From: CADEED01 sp035286365
GTDB lineage: Bacteria; Pseudomonadota; Gammaproteobacteria; Steroidobacterales; Steroidobacteraceae
Assembly (NCBI GenBank): GCA_035286365.1
Contig: DATHJZ010000168.1
Location: 1-43,328, forward strand
DNA length: 43,328 bases
Direction: 5' to 3'
Part shown: positions 21,320-30,427 of the stretch, one piece after another
Layout of the letters: each line of letters starts with the position of its first letter
How positions within the stretch are numbered: position 1 is the first letter of the stretch
Position numbers and translations under genes: made by a program
The notes under the pieces: generated by a model
What the model was told of the DNA's origin: nothing
The model's database searches: none
The model's input: only the letters and a program-made list of their open reading frames with translations

Positions 21320-24300
21320 ATGTCAAAACCGGCCGAGGATTCCCCTACGCAAGAGGGCTCTGAGCCCCCCGCGTCAAGCACGGGCGGGGCCCTGGGCATT
21401 GCGGATCTGTCGATGCGGCGCCTGCATCCCCTGTTGCAGACACAGCTGCGGGAACTGCGCGCCCGCGTGACCGGCTCGCGGGTCAGCGCGCACGAATTGC
21501 TCGAGATGCTGAGTCGCTACTACGACACCGTCGACGACGAGCGGCGCGCGATGGTGCGTTCGATGCAGCTCATGTCCGATGAAGCACGCTCGCTCGGGGT
21601 CGAGATCGCGGAGCAGGGCGCAGCGCAGCTGCAGGTGATCCTCGATCACATCAAGGACGTGGTCATCACGGCCGACGCGTCCGGCATCATCGACCGCGCC
21701 AATCCGATGGCCGAACGCGTGTTCGGCTACCCACCGGCCGAGTTGTTAGGCGTCGGCGTTGACATGCTGGTGCCGGACATCGCGGTCGACGGATCGGTGC
21801 CGGCCGGGCTCGAAAAGCTCGCCGGTTCGAGCGATACGTTTCGCGGCGGGCGCGGCAGCGCCGAAGTCATGGCACGTCGCAATGACGGCCGGCTGTTTCC
21901 CGCGGAGATCGCCGTCAGCCGCGCGCGCAACGGTCGCGGCGAAGTCTTCGTCATCTGCCTGCGCGACATATCCGAGCGTCATACCGCGCAGGAGGCGCTG
22001 CGCGACAGCGAGTCGCGTTACCGTTCGCTGGTCGACAACGCGCCCGAGGCGATCGCGGTGATCGACGCCGAGACGTGGCGCTTCGTCGAAGCCAACGAAC
22101 CGGCGCTGCGGCTGTTCAAGATGACGCGCGAACAATTGCTGAAATGCAATATCGGCGCGGTCAGCGCGGAGGTTCAGCCGGACGGGCAACCGTCGAATTC
22201 GCCGCACCGGCAGCATCTGAAGCTGGCCGTGGCGGGCGAATCGCAGGTGTTCGAGTGGGTGCATCGCGATTCCACCGGGCGCGACATTCCCTGCGACGTG
22301 CGGCTGGTGCGATTGGCCGGCGGGGCGGCGACGCTGGTGCGCGCCAGCATCACCGACATTTCCGAGCGCAAGCGCGCCGAAATCATCATGGAGAACGAGC
22401 GCGCGTTCTTCGCCTTGTTAGCCTCGAACGCGGGGCTGCCCGCGGTGCTGGACGTCATCTCCGCACTGGTGCAGGCCGTGTATCCGCGTTGCCGCTGCAC
22501 GATCTCCGTGCTCGCGCCCGACGGCAGCTGTTTCGCCTTGACGATAGCGCGGCAATTGCCGCCGATGCTCGCGGCCGTGCTCGAACGCACGCCGATCGAG
22601 CCGCGGCGCGGTTCCTGCGCCGCAGCGGTCTATTCGGCCTGCGACGTGTTCGTGTCCGACGTGGCCAACGATCCGCACTGGGGCGATCGCCGCCAGGTCG
22701 TGCTCGATTCCGGATTCCGCGCCGTCTGGTCGATGCCCATCAAGGGCGCCAGCGGCAAGTTGTTGGGTTCGGTCGCGATCTACCGGCCGGAGGCCGGCCT
22801 GCCGGATGCGCGCGAACAGGTACTGCAGTCGCTTGCCGCGCGCCTCGCGGCGCTCGCCATCGAACGCAATCTCGCCGAGGACGCGCTGCGCAACAGCGAG
22901 GCCAAGTTCCGTGGCCTGTTCGAGGGCGTCATCGAGGGCGTCTATCAGAGCACGCGCGATGGGCGGCTGGTCTCGGTCAACAGCGCCTTCGTGAAGATGC
23001 TCGGCTACAGCTCCGCCGAGGAGATGTACGCGTTGCCGAGCTCCGTGATGCTGTACTGGAGCGCGACCGATCGCGCCGACTTCGTGCGGCGCGTCGACGC
23101 CGACGGAGAGGTGCGCTCGATGGAAGTCGTGCTGCGCCGGCGCGACGGCACGCAAGTCGTCGCACTCGAGAATTCACGCGGCGTACGCGATGGCGGTGGC
23201 CGCATCGTCGGCTACGAGGGCACGGTTTCCGACATCACCGAACGCAAGCGCGTCGAACAGGCGATCTACGCGGAAAAGGATCGCGCGCACGTGACGCTGC
23301 AATCCATCGGCGACGCCGTGATCACGACGGATGCCGGTGCGCACATCGACTATCTGAACCCGGTGGCCGAGCGGCTCACCGGCTGGTCGGTCGAAGAAGC
23401 CCGCGGCCGCCCGATCGGCGAGGTGTTGCAACTCATCGACGAATCCACGCGCAAACCGGTCGCCTATGCGCTCGATCGCGTGCTGACCAATGGCGAGACC
23501 GCGGTGCCCTCCGACCTCAACGTGCTGGTCAATCGTCGCGGCGAAGAACTCGCGATCCAAGAGACCGCTTCGCCCATTCGCAACCGCGAAGGGGTCGCGA
23601 TCGGCGCCGTGATCGTATTCGGCGACGTGACCAAGGAACGGCGCCTGAAGCGCGCGCTCTCCTATCAAGCCAGCCACGACGCGCTGACCGGACTCATCAA
23701 CCGCCGCGAGTTCGACACGCGGCTCGAGACCGCGGTGACTTCCGCGCAGCGCGGCGATGGCGAGTACGTGCTGCTGTACGTCGATCTCGACCAGTTCAAG
23801 GTGGTGAACGACACCTGTGGACACAGTGCCGGCGACCGGCTGCTGCGCGACATCACCAGCCTGCTGCAGACCCGCGTACGCGCCTCGGACACGATTGCGC
23901 GCCTGGGCGGCGATGAATTCGGCCTGCTGCTCGAGCGCTGCTCGCTCGAACAGGCCGAGCGCGTGGCCGACAGCATCCGCCAGGCCATTCATGGCTATCG
24001 TTTTCTATGGGGCGCCAACAGCCTGTCCGTCGGCGCCAGCATCGGCGTCGTGCGCATCGCCAAGGAGACCACCAGCGCCGCCGCGGTGCTCTCGGCCGCC
24101 GACATCGCCTGTTACGCGGCCAAGGACGGCGGCCGCAATCGCGTGCAGATCTACGAGCGTGACCACGGCACCAATCGCCACCGCGAAATGCAGTGGGTGG
24201 GGCGCATTGCGCGCGCCGTCGAGGAAGCGCGCCTGGAGCTGTATGCCCAGCGCATCGTCGGCATCAGCCCAGCCGCCAGCGACACGCCGTTCTTCGAATT

Positions 24301-24943
24301 GATAGTCCGCCTGCGCGACGAAGACGGCACGCTGGTCCCGCCGAACGAGTTCATCCCGGCCGCCGAACGCTACAACGTCATGGTCATGGTGGATCGCTGG
24401 GTCGTGAACCGCGCGGTCGAGCTGCTGGAACGTTGCGCGCGGCAGGGCCGGCGTATGCCCCTGGTCGCCGTGAACCTGTCCGGCACTTCCATCAATGACG
24501 AGGATTTCCTCGAATTCGTGATGGCTCGCCTGGGGAATGAACAGGTGGCGCGGGCGCTGTGTTTCGAGATCACCGAGACCGCCGCGGTCGCCAGCCTCTC
24601 CAAAGCCACGTTTTTCATGCACGAGCTCAAGGCGCGCGGCTGCCGGTTCTCGCTGGACGACTTTGGCAGCGGCCTGTCCTCATTCTTGTACCTGAAAACA
24701 CTGCCGGTGGACTTCCTCAAGATCGATGGCCATTTCGCGGCCCACGTGGCCAGCGACCCGGTCGATCGCAGCATGGTCGATGCCATCGCCAAGATCGGGC
24801 GTGCCATGCAGGTGGCCACGATCGCCGAAAAGGTCGAGAGCGCCGAGGTGCTCGAAGTGCTCAAGGAGATCGGCGTCGACTACATCCAGGGCTTTCATCT
24901 GGCCGAGCCCTGCGCGATCGAGGAAGTATTCGGCTGCGGTTAG
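21320..24943 (+). CDS. Multi-PAS/GAF diguanylate cyclase-phosphodiesterase (GGDEF-EAL)
   Basis: This is a 1207-residue c-di-GMP enzyme with no membrane helices. After a helical N-terminus come PAS (about 104-225), PAS (229-345), GAF (361-515), PAS (524-645) and PAS (652-775). The GGDEF domain follows (about 778-940) with intact GGDEF at 863-867 and an inhibitory I-site RASD at 854-857. The EAL domain (about 955-1195) has ELI at 993-995 instead of EAL. It keeps the other catalytic signatures: VNLSG, FEITE, LDDFGSG, LKIDG, AEKVE and QGF. Both activities are therefore possible. The layout resembles RmcA-type cytoplasmic redox or light sensors, although the sensory ligands are unknown. The start is uncertain: no good ribosome binding site is visible and a TTG lies seven codons upstream. 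Confidence 0.93.
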   Translation: MSKPAEDSPTQEGSEPPASSTGGALGIADLSMRRLHPLLQTQLRELRARVTGSRVSAHELLEMLSRYYDTVDDERRAMVRSMQLMSDEARSLGVEIAEQGAAQLQVILDHIKDVVITADASGIIDRANPMAERVFGYPPAELLGVGVDMLVPDIAVDGSVPAGLEKLAGSSDTFRGGRGSAEVMARRNDGRLFPAEIAVSRARNGRGEVFVICLRDISERHTAQEALRDSESRYRSLVDNAPEAIAVIDAETWRFVEANEPALRLFKMTREQLLKCNIGAVSAEVQPDGQPSNSPHRQHLKLAVAGESQVFEWVHRDSTGRDIPCDVRLVRLAGGAATLVRASITDISERKRAEIIMENERAFFALLASNAGLPAVLDVISALVQAVYPRCRCTISVLAPDGSCFALTIARQLPPMLAAVLERTPIEPRRGSCAAAVYSACDVFVSDVANDPHWGDRRQVVLDSGFRAVWSMPIKGASGKLLGSVAIYRPEAGLPDAREQVLQSLAARLAALAIERNLAEDALRNSEAKFRGLFEGVIEGVYQSTRDGRLVSVNSAFVKMLGYSSAEEMYALPSSVMLYWSATDRADFVRRVDADGEVRSMEVVLRRRDGTQVVALENSRGVRDGGGRIVGYEGTVSDITERKRVEQAIYAEKDRAHVTLQSIGDAVITTDAGAHIDYLNPVAERLTGWSVEEARGRPIGEVLQLIDESTRKPVAYALDRVLTNGETAVPSDLNVLVNRRGEELAIQETASPIRNREGVAIGAVIVFGDVTKERRLKRALSYQASHDALTGLINRREFDTRLETAVTSAQRGDGEYVLLYVDLDQFKVVNDTCGHSAGDRLLRDITSLLQTRVRASDTIARLGGDEFGLLLERCSLEQAERVADSIRQAIHGYRFLWGANSLSVGASIGVVRIAKETTSAAAVLSAADIACYAAKDGGRNRVQIYERDHGTNRHREMQWVGRIARAVEEARLELYAQRIVGISPAASDTPFFELIVRLRDEDGTLVPPNEFIPAAERYNVMVMVDRWVVNRAVELLERCARQGRRMPLVAVNLSGTSINDEDFLEFVMARLGNEQVARALCFEITETAAVASLSKATFFMHELKARGCRFSLDDFGSGLSSFLYLKTLPVDFLKIDGHFAAHVASDPVDRSMVDAIAKIGRAMQVATIAEKVESAEVLEVLKEIGVDYIQGFHLAEPCAIEEVFGCG

Positions 24944-24980
24944 GTGACTGCCGCAACACTTCTGGGGCTAGAATCCGGGC

Positions 24981-26168
24981 ATGCCGACGCCTAAGAACGT
25001 TGAGCCCCCGTTTTCACTGGGCATCGAAGAAGAATATCTGCTCGTGGATCTCGCCACGCGCGACCTCGTTTCCGATCCCCCCGCCGAGCTCCTGCAACGC
25101 TGCATCGCCGAGACCGACGGGCGCGTGAGCCCGGAGTTCCTGCGCTCACAACTCGAAGTGAAGACTTCTGTTTGCGCCTCGGTGACTTCGATGCGACGGG
25201 AACTCGCACTCCTGCGGCGCAAGGTTTGCGAGGTCGCCGCCGAATACGGCATCGCGCCGATTGCCGCGTCCACCCATCCGTTCGCACGTCCGACGAATCG
25301 GCCACCGCACACCGACCACGAGCGTTACGCCGACATCGCGCGCGAAGTGCAGGGCGGCGCGCGGCGCATGATCATCTGCGGCATGCACGTCCACGTCGGG
25401 CTCGACGACGACGAACTGCGCATGGACGTGATGAACCAGCTCACCTATTTCATTCCGCATCTGCTCGCGTTGTCGTGTTCGTCGCCGTTCTGGGAAGGCG
25501 ATGACATGGGAATGCAGTCGTTCCGGCTCATGCTGCTGTCGTCGCTGCCGCGCACCGGCCTGCCCGAGTGCTTCGAGAGTTATGGAGAATACCGCCGCCA
25601 TCTCGACGCCCTGGTCGGCAACGGGCTCATCGAGGACTCGACCAAGATCTGGTGGGACATCCGTCCGAGCGCGCGGTATCCCACCATCGAGACGCGGGTA
25701 TTCGACTGCTGCACGCATCTCGACGACGCGGTATGCCTGGCAGCGCTCAATCTGTCGCTGGTGCGCATGTTGTACCGGCTGCGCCGCGACAACAAAACGT
25801 GGCGCCGGTACCCGCGCATGCTGATCGCAGAGAATCGCTGGCGCGCCATGCGCTTCGGATCGGATGCCAGCCTGCTGGACCTCGCGCGCGGCGAGCTCGT
25901 GCCGTTCGCGGAACTGATCGAAGAGTTGTTAGGTGTGGTGCGCGAGGACGCCCAGGCGCTCGATTGCCTGGCGGAGACCGAGCACGCGCGCCTGATCCTC
26001 AAGCGCGGCACCAGCGCGCACCAGCAGATGGACGTCTATCAGACCGCGCGTTCGCAGGGCGCGACGGACGGCGAGGCGTTGTCGGCGGTCGTCGGGTGGC
26101 TAGCCACCACCACGAGCGCGCCACCGGCGCTGCTCAAGTTTCCCGCCGCGCAGTCACAGCGCGCGTAG
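24981..26168 (+). CDS. ybdK: Carboxylate-amine ligase of the YbdK/GCS2 family
   Basis: This 395-residue ATP-grasp-like enzyme is of the glutamate-cysteine ligase type 2 (YbdK) family, which forms gamma-glutamyl or related amide bonds. The family N-terminus FSLGIEEEYLLVD is clear. So are SQLEVKTSVC, the metal-binding GMHVHVGLDD, and the substrate region IWWDIRPSARYPTIETRVFD. The C-terminus has LAENRW-type and HARLILKRG segments. The family shows weak gamma-glutamylcysteine synthetase activity in E. coli; the physiological substrate is not settled. A membrane-anchored small protein follows three bases after its stop. Confidence 0.93.
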   Translation: MPTPKNVEPPFSLGIEEEYLLVDLATRDLVSDPPAELLQRCIAETDGRVSPEFLRSQLEVKTSVCASVTSMRRELALLRRKVCEVAAEYGIAPIAASTHPFARPTNRPPHTDHERYADIAREVQGGARRMIICGMHVHVGLDDDELRMDVMNQLTYFIPHLLALSCSSPFWEGDDMGMQSFRLMLLSSLPRTGLPECFESYGEYRRHLDALVGNGLIEDSTKIWWDIRPSARYPTIETRVFDCCTHLDDAVCLAALNLSLVRMLYRLRRDNKTWRRYPRMLIAENRWRAMRFGSDASLLDLARGELVPFAELIEELLGVVREDAQALDCLAETEHARLILKRGTSAHQQMDVYQTARSQGATDGEALSAVVGWLATTTSAPPALLKFPAAQSQRA

Positions 26169-26171
26169 ATC

Positions 26172-26864
26172 GTGGTCCGCACGATCTGGGTTGTTGTCGC
26201 GTTCGTTTGCGGCATCGCGTTGGGCTTGGTTTGCGCCCGCGTCCTCGGTGACGGCCGACCGACAGCGCCGGTTTCCTCGCACGAATCCACCAGCGCCACA
26301 TCTCCCGCGGCCGGGACGCCGGCCGATGCGTCCGTGGCACCCGGTAAATCGGGCGTCGCGCCCCGCGCTGCCGCGGTCAAACCTGCGGACGTTGACGCTG
26401 CGCCTGCGGCGACCACCGGGTCGCGAGCAAGCGCCCCGGAGCCCGTAGCCGCTGACAATCTCGGGGCGAGCGGCCACATCGACGTCGGTCCGCCGGCATT
26501 TCATCAGGCGGTAGACAGGCCGTCATTGCCTGGATTCCCCAACGAGTTCGGTGACGCGCATCGAAAACTGGAAGGCGAATCGCGAGACGACTCGTGGTCC
26601 TATGGGCTCGAGGCCGAGATCCAGAACTCACTCACCGCCGATGTGAGTTCGGGAAACATCAAGGTGGAGTTTCTCGAGTGCCGCTCGACTGTCTGTGAGC
26701 TTCGGTTGTCGGCGGCCGACGCGAAGGCCGATGCGCTCAATGCCTGGAGCGCGAATTCCGGCTCGTTTCCCTGGTCGCAGCGCCTTCAGTCCGTGGGCAT
26801 GAGCATGGCCATGAGCGATGGCCGCACGCATGGCCTTTGGATTTTCCGCAGGCCACCGAAATAG
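26172..26864 (+). CDS. Membrane-anchored protein with a small Cys-pair domain, function unknown
   Basis: This 230-residue protein starts with GTG three bases after ybdK, so it is probably translationally coupled. It has one N-terminal hydrophobic anchor (about 3-24). A long Ala/Pro/Ser-rich linker runs to about residue 105, followed by a compact C-terminal domain. That domain shows VEFLECRSTVCELRL, a Cys-x4-Cys pair that could form a disulphide in the periplasm. It ends in a HGLWIFRRPP strand. I know similar short C-R-x3-C-E/Q domains only from uncharacterised proteins. The gene converges on the S8 peptidase gene with an 18-bp gap. Confidence 0.72.
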   Translation: MVRTIWVVVAFVCGIALGLVCARVLGDGRPTAPVSSHESTSATSPAAGTPADASVAPGKSGVAPRAAAVKPADVDAAPAATTGSRASAPEPVAADNLGASGHIDVGPPAFHQAVDRPSLPGFPNEFGDAHRKLEGESRDDSWSYGLEAEIQNSLTADVSSGNIKVEFLECRSTVCELRLSAADAKADALNAWSANSGSFPWSQRLQSVGMSMAMSDGRTHGLWIFRRPPK

Positions 26865-26882
26865 TCACCCGCATCCGTACGA

Positions 26883-28220
26883 CTACTTGTGCGCGCAGAC
26901 CGCGCCGCTAACTACCTGTGCGAGCGCCGCGCAGGCATTTACGGACAGGAACGGCCCGCGGGTCGTGTCGTGCCGTTCGGTCGATTGTTCCAGCAGCGCG
27001 CGCAAGCGCCTCGTGCCGAGCTTCTGGTCGCGCGCCAGCAGCAACGCGACGACACCGGTGATCTGCGCCGCCGCCAGCGAGCTGCCGGAAGCGAAATCGT
27101 AGTGGCCGTTGGGGACCAGCGTGAGGATGTCGCGCGACGGCGCGCGCAGGATATCGCTGGCGTTCGCTTGCGAACTTTCCGATTCGGTCACCGCCAGCAC
27201 GCCCGGAAGTCTCGCGGGGAAGCCGAAACGCGCATCGTTGGAAACCGCGCCGACCACGATGATGCCGGCCTCGACGGCCTTGGCGATGAGCGCCTCGAGC
27301 AGCGGATCGCTCGGGCCCACCAGGCTCAAGTTTATGACCTGCGCCTTCGCAGTGAACGCGTCAGCCAGGGCCTGCGCCAGCGTGAACGAGTTGCAACGTC
27401 CGCCGCTCGATGCGGATGCCTGCCAGCACGCCTTGTACGCGAGCAGCCGCACGTCGGGCGCCACGCCCACGATGCCGATGCCGTTGTTGGCCGACGCCGC
27501 GATCAGGCCGGCGACCTGCGTGCCGTGCCGGTCGTTGCGGAACTCGACCGCGTCGTTGTCGACGTAATTGCGCGTGAGCTGCGTGCGGCCCGCGAGGTCC
27601 GGGTGCTGCGTGTCGACGCCGGTGTCGATGATGGCCACGCGGATGCCGGTGCCGCGGCTGAAAGCGTGCGCCTCGGCCACGTCGAGCGCGTTCACATTCG
27701 ACTGCAGCTTCGCGTAGGGATCGTCGAACGGTGAACCCGAGGTGGCCGATTCGAATTCGTTGAGCGGCTGCGCGACCAGCACACGCGCGTCGCTCAGCAG
27801 TTTCTCGATGACCGCTTCACGCGTGGTGCCGGGCGGAATCCGGAACAACACACAGTGCATCTGCAGCTGTTCGATCGGCCACTCCGACACCAGCGTGAGC
27901 GAATGCTTGCGGGCCAGCTCGCGGATCAGCGCCGCGGCGCTCGCGCTCACGCGGTAGTTAGTGCTGGTGCCATAGCCGTGCGCGGTGCCGCCGACGGCGG
28001 CCGGCCGGCCAGTCACCGGGTTCGCGACTGCGACCACGATGAATTGCGTCGGCGCCGTGCGCACCTCCGCGGGCGTGTGCACTTCCGGGGTGGCCGCTGT
28101 CGCCGCGCCCGCCACGACGAACGCAAGCGCGCCGAGCGCCAGTGCGACGCACGCGCGCCAGGCAGGGCGCGTCAGGTCAGGGTGCCATTCAACGCGCGAC
28201 AGGTTGAGCAAGGCTGACAT
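26883..28220 (-). CDS. Subtilisin-like S8 family serine peptidase (exported)
   Basis: This 445-residue subtilase has the complete catalytic set: Asp199 in AIIDTGVDTQHP, His232 in DRHGTQVAGLIAA, oxyanion Asn328 in GAVSND and Ser381 in FASGSSLAAAQ (GSSLA in place of GTSMA). A hydrophobic export signal spans about 22-42 after an unusually long 21-residue N-region. Residues about 55-155 form a propeptide ending KLLSDARVLVAQPLNEF. An AAGGAT ribosome binding site supports the ATG, which lies 32 bp inside the end of the anti-sigma gene. It is the last gene of porin, sigma, anti-sigma, protease. It should act in the periplasm or outside; its substrate is unknown and could be the anti-sigma factor (inference). 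Confidence 0.93.
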   Translation of the reverse strand: MSALLNLSRVEWHPDLTRPAWRACVALALGALAFVVAGAATAATPEVHTPAEVRTAPTQFIVVAVANPVTGRPAAVGGTAHGYGTSTNYRVSASAAALIRELARKHSLTLVSEWPIEQLQMHCVLFRIPPGTTREAVIEKLLSDARVLVAQPLNEFESATSGSPFDDPYAKLQSNVNALDVAEAHAFSRGTGIRVAIIDTGVDTQHPDLAGRTQLTRNYVDNDAVEFRNDRHGTQVAGLIAASANNGIGIVGVAPDVRLLAYKACWQASASSGGRCNSFTLAQALADAFTAKAQVINLSLVGPSDPLLEALIAKAVEAGIIVVGAVSNDARFGFPARLPGVLAVTESESSQANASDILRAPSRDILTLVPNGHYDFASGSSLAAAQITGVVALLLARDQKLGTRRLRALLEQSTERHDTTRGPFLSVNACAALAQVVSGAVCAHK

Positions 28221-28869
28221 TCGGATCCTTGGACATCACCGCCGCGACGGAATCGGCCGAGGCGCCCGAGGCCACCGCGTCCGCCGACAACTGGGCGGTA
28301 AAGTTTCCCTCGCGCCCGGGACCTGCGACGAGCTCCAGTCCCTGGTGCGTGAGCAGCGTATTGATGGTGGCGATCGACGCCTGCGGCGCGAACACCAGTC
28401 GCACCGCGGGCGCGTCGACGCGCGGATCGACGCTCGTGACGGTGGTGTAGTCGCTCCGGTTGCCGGGATCGTCGCCATACGCGCCTCGCAGGGCGAATCC
28501 GAACGCGCCGAGGCCGATGGCCTGTACGACTACCGCGGCCACGAGCCAGCGCACCGTGCGCGAGGCGCGGGTCGAGGCGGTCGCAGCGGGCATGCCGGCG
28601 GCGGGCGTCGCCGCGGACTCCGACGCTTCGATGCGCGACCAGAGTTTGTTGAAGGAACGTTGTTCGTCGGACGCTGCCGGTGCGGGCGAATCTTCGCGAT
28701 ACACCTGCGTGACGACCATGCGTTGTGCGGCGATTTCGGCGCGGCATTCCGCGCAGCCCTGCACGTGCGTTTCGACCCATTCCCGATCCTCGGGCGCGAT
28801 GCGTCCATTGGCGAGCCAGGGCAACAGCGCCCAGGCTTCGGCATGTGTATCGGGGATACGGGGACTCAT
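28189..28869 (-). CDS. Zinc-finger transmembrane anti-sigma factor with a subtilase-propeptide-like periplasmic domain
   Basis: This 226-residue membrane protein starts at the ATG that overlaps the sigma gene stop (ATGA). The cytoplasmic N-terminus has a ZAS-type zinc site, H35-x3-C39-x2-C42 (ETHVQGCAECRAE). One membrane helix spans about 108-127 (WLVAAVVVQAIGLGAFGFAL). The periplasmic part, about 154-226, reads like an inhibitor-I9/subtilase prodomain: RLVFAPQASIATINTLL, then LELVAGPG, a strand NFTAQLS, a helix DSVAAVMSKDP and the end VSLAQPVA. The next gene encodes a subtilase with its own propeptide ending VLVAQPL, and the two genes overlap by 32 bp. It should hold the sigma factor inactive. 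The propeptide resemblance is my reading, not a search result. Confidence 0.85.
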   Translation of the reverse strand: MSPRIPDTHAEAWALLPWLANGRIAPEDREWVETHVQGCAECRAEIAAQRMVVTQVYREDSPAPAASDEQRSFNKLWSRIEASESAATPAAGMPAATASTRASRTVRWLVAAVVVQAIGLGAFGFALRGAYGDDPGNRSDYTTVTSVDPRVDAPAVRLVFAPQASIATINTLLTHQGLELVAGPGREGNFTAQLSADAVASGASADSVAAVMSKDPNVSLAQPVAR

Positions 28870-29501
28870 GCATTTTCTCCGGACATGCCCGCGAGTTCGG
28901 GCAGGACTTGTTTGAGAGTTTCGCGCGCGCGGAACAGCCGTGTTTTGACGGTGTTCACAGGACAATCCAAAATCGCCGCCACCTCCTCGCACGAGTGGCC
29001 GAGAGTGTAGGTGAGCTCGAGCGCCATGCGCTGCTCGACCGGCAGGCGGCTCAATCCCTGCGCCAGCCACTGGCCATCGGTCTCGGCATCGTCGGTCGAG
29101 GCGACGCTGATCGAGTCTTCATCGAAGGGCTCATCGGATACCGGGCGGATCTTCGCGCGGCGCAGCGCATTCAGCGCGCGACGGTAGGCGATGCCGATGA
29201 TCCAGGTGGACAGCTGCGATGCGCCGCGAAATTCCGCGGCCTTCGTCCACACCACCCAGAAAGTGTCGTTGATGACTTCCTCGATGTCTTCGCGCCGCAC
29301 CGACATGCGCGACAGCAATCGAGACAGCCGCTGGTAGTAGTTTCCGTACAGCGTACGGAACGCAGCCTGGTCCTTGGCTTTGGCGATGCGCTCGAGGAGC
29401 TCACGCTCCGATGCATCGTTGGAAGGACTTGGGCTCTTGATCCCAGAGGTTTCAACACTCTTCAATGCCACGGCAGCAACCTTGCGAGACCAACTGCTCA
29501 T
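28866..29501 (-). CDS. ECF (sigma-70 family) RNA polymerase sigma factor
   Basis: This is a 211-residue extracytoplasmic-function sigma factor. Region 2 spans FRTLYGNYYQRLSRLLSRM, DIEEVINDTFWVVW and the promoter-melting TWIIGIAYRRALN. Region 4 has LPVEQRMALELTYTLGHS, EEVAAILDCPVNTVKTRL and the closing FRARETLKQ. I use the ATG of MSSWSRKV; a GTG 20 codons upstream would extend into the porin gene. Its stop overlaps the anti-sigma start (ATGA), the usual coupling for a sigma/anti-sigma pair. The ECF subgroup and target promoters cannot be assigned here. The porin gene immediately upstream is a candidate member of the regulon. Confidence 0.94.
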   Translation of the reverse strand: MSSWSRKVAAVALKSVETSGIKSPSPSNDASERELLERIAKAKDQAAFRTLYGNYYQRLSRLLSRMSVRREDIEEVINDTFWVVWTKAAEFRGASQLSTWIIGIAYRRALNALRRAKIRPVSDEPFDEDSISVASTDDAETDGQWLAQGLSRLPVEQRMALELTYTLGHSCEEVAAILDCPVNTVKTRLFRARETLKQVLPELAGMSGENA

Positions 29502-29536
29502 GAGTACCGGGGATCGAGTTTTCGGTTCCCGGCCTG

Positions 29537-30268
29537 CTACCGGGTCGAAGAGAAGCGCCACAGGGCCGTCAACGCGACTCTGTCACCCACCGATTTACTG
29601 TCGAAGTGGTCCTCAGCATTGCGGTCGACCCCGAGATAGGCCAGTTGTACCTCGAAGGGTGCGATGGAGGCCGTAAGGGTCGCATTCCAGTAGTTGTAGC
29701 TGTCGTGGTAGATCTCGCTGAGGCCGTAGTGGCCGACGCCGGCGGAGACCGAAAATCGCTCATTGAGAGCCTTGCGCCCCGAGACCTCGACCGCCCAGGC
29801 GTTGCCTTCCTCGTAGCCAGCCGACGACCCGACCGCCTTGGTGTTAGGCGAATAGATAGCCGCCACGAACAGCTGATTGCGGTAGCCGAGAGTGCCGGTG
29901 ATCTCGCTGCGGTTGTAACTGACGCGGCGCGGGTCGTCCGGGTAGGTGTACTGCGAGAGCCGCAGGTCGGCGGAGAAGTTCTCGGACACGCTCCAGTAGC
30001 GGCCCGCCCAGAGGTCCATCTCGAAGTTGGGGCTGGGTCCCGCGTTCGGGTCGGCCGTGGCGACGAAGGCGCCGACATAGAACTCTTTTGGAAATTCGAC
30101 ATCGAGCGACGCCTGCGCCGCGGGCTTGCCGCGCGTCAGCGACAGGCCGCGAAACACGAAATCCGAGGTGCCGCCTACGCTTCCGGTAAAGACCCGTACG
30201 GAGTCGCCCCGGGCCACCGCGCATCCTGCACAGGCGATCAGCAGCAGGGTTCGAATCGGGCGCGTCAC
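29537..30268 (-). CDS. TorF family putative outer-membrane porin
   Basis: This 243-residue protein has a signal peptide (TRPIRTLLLIACAGCAVARG) and a repeated beta-strand pattern with aromatic girdle residues. It has the features of the TIGR02001/TorF proteins: GGTSDFVFRGLSLTRGKPA, a GPSPNFEMDLWAG strand, WAVEVSG and a closing aromatic strand (TALWRFSSTR). It begins with GTG. It probably forms a small outer-membrane barrel for an unknown solute. The sigma factor gene starts 35 bp downstream on the same strand, so all four genes may form one transcript. Confidence 0.87.
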   Translation of the reverse strand: MTRPIRTLLLIACAGCAVARGDSVRVFTGSVGGTSDFVFRGLSLTRGKPAAQASLDVEFPKEFYVGAFVATADPNAGPSPNFEMDLWAGRYWSVSENFSADLRLSQYTYPDDPRRVSYNRSEITGTLGYRNQLFVAAIYSPNTKAVGSSAGYEEGNAWAVEVSGRKALNERFSVSAGVGHYGLSEIYHDSYNYWNATLTASIAPFEVQLAYLGVDRNAEDHFDSKSVGDRVALTALWRFSSTR

Positions 30269-30398
30269 GTCGGGGATTCTCTCAAGGCCTTGCAGGAGCC
30301 GGCTGGAGTCTGACGAGTCGATTCGGGGCTGGCAAGCGCCCGATTGCGCACGCTTACACGCGTGCTGTGACTGCGATCCGGTCGAGAATTCTCACGCT

Positions 30399-30427
30399 TT
30401 GACATTATGCGGTCTTCATCTTTTAGA
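30399..30427 (+). promoter_or_regulatory. Possible sigma-70 promoter for the membrane GGDEF-EAL gene
   Basis: A consensus TTGACA is followed after 17 bp by TTTAGA, a moderate -10. The -10 touches the first ATG of the gene. If the promoter is real, translation would more likely start at the ATG seven codons on (MGFSLGNF). Neither ATG has a good ribosome binding site. Confidence 0.3.

Noticed and set aside
22075..23916. A 613-codon open frame on the same strand inside the multi-PAS gene.
   Set aside because: Arg-rich shadow of the true frame, which shows clear PAS, GGDEF and EAL motifs throughout.
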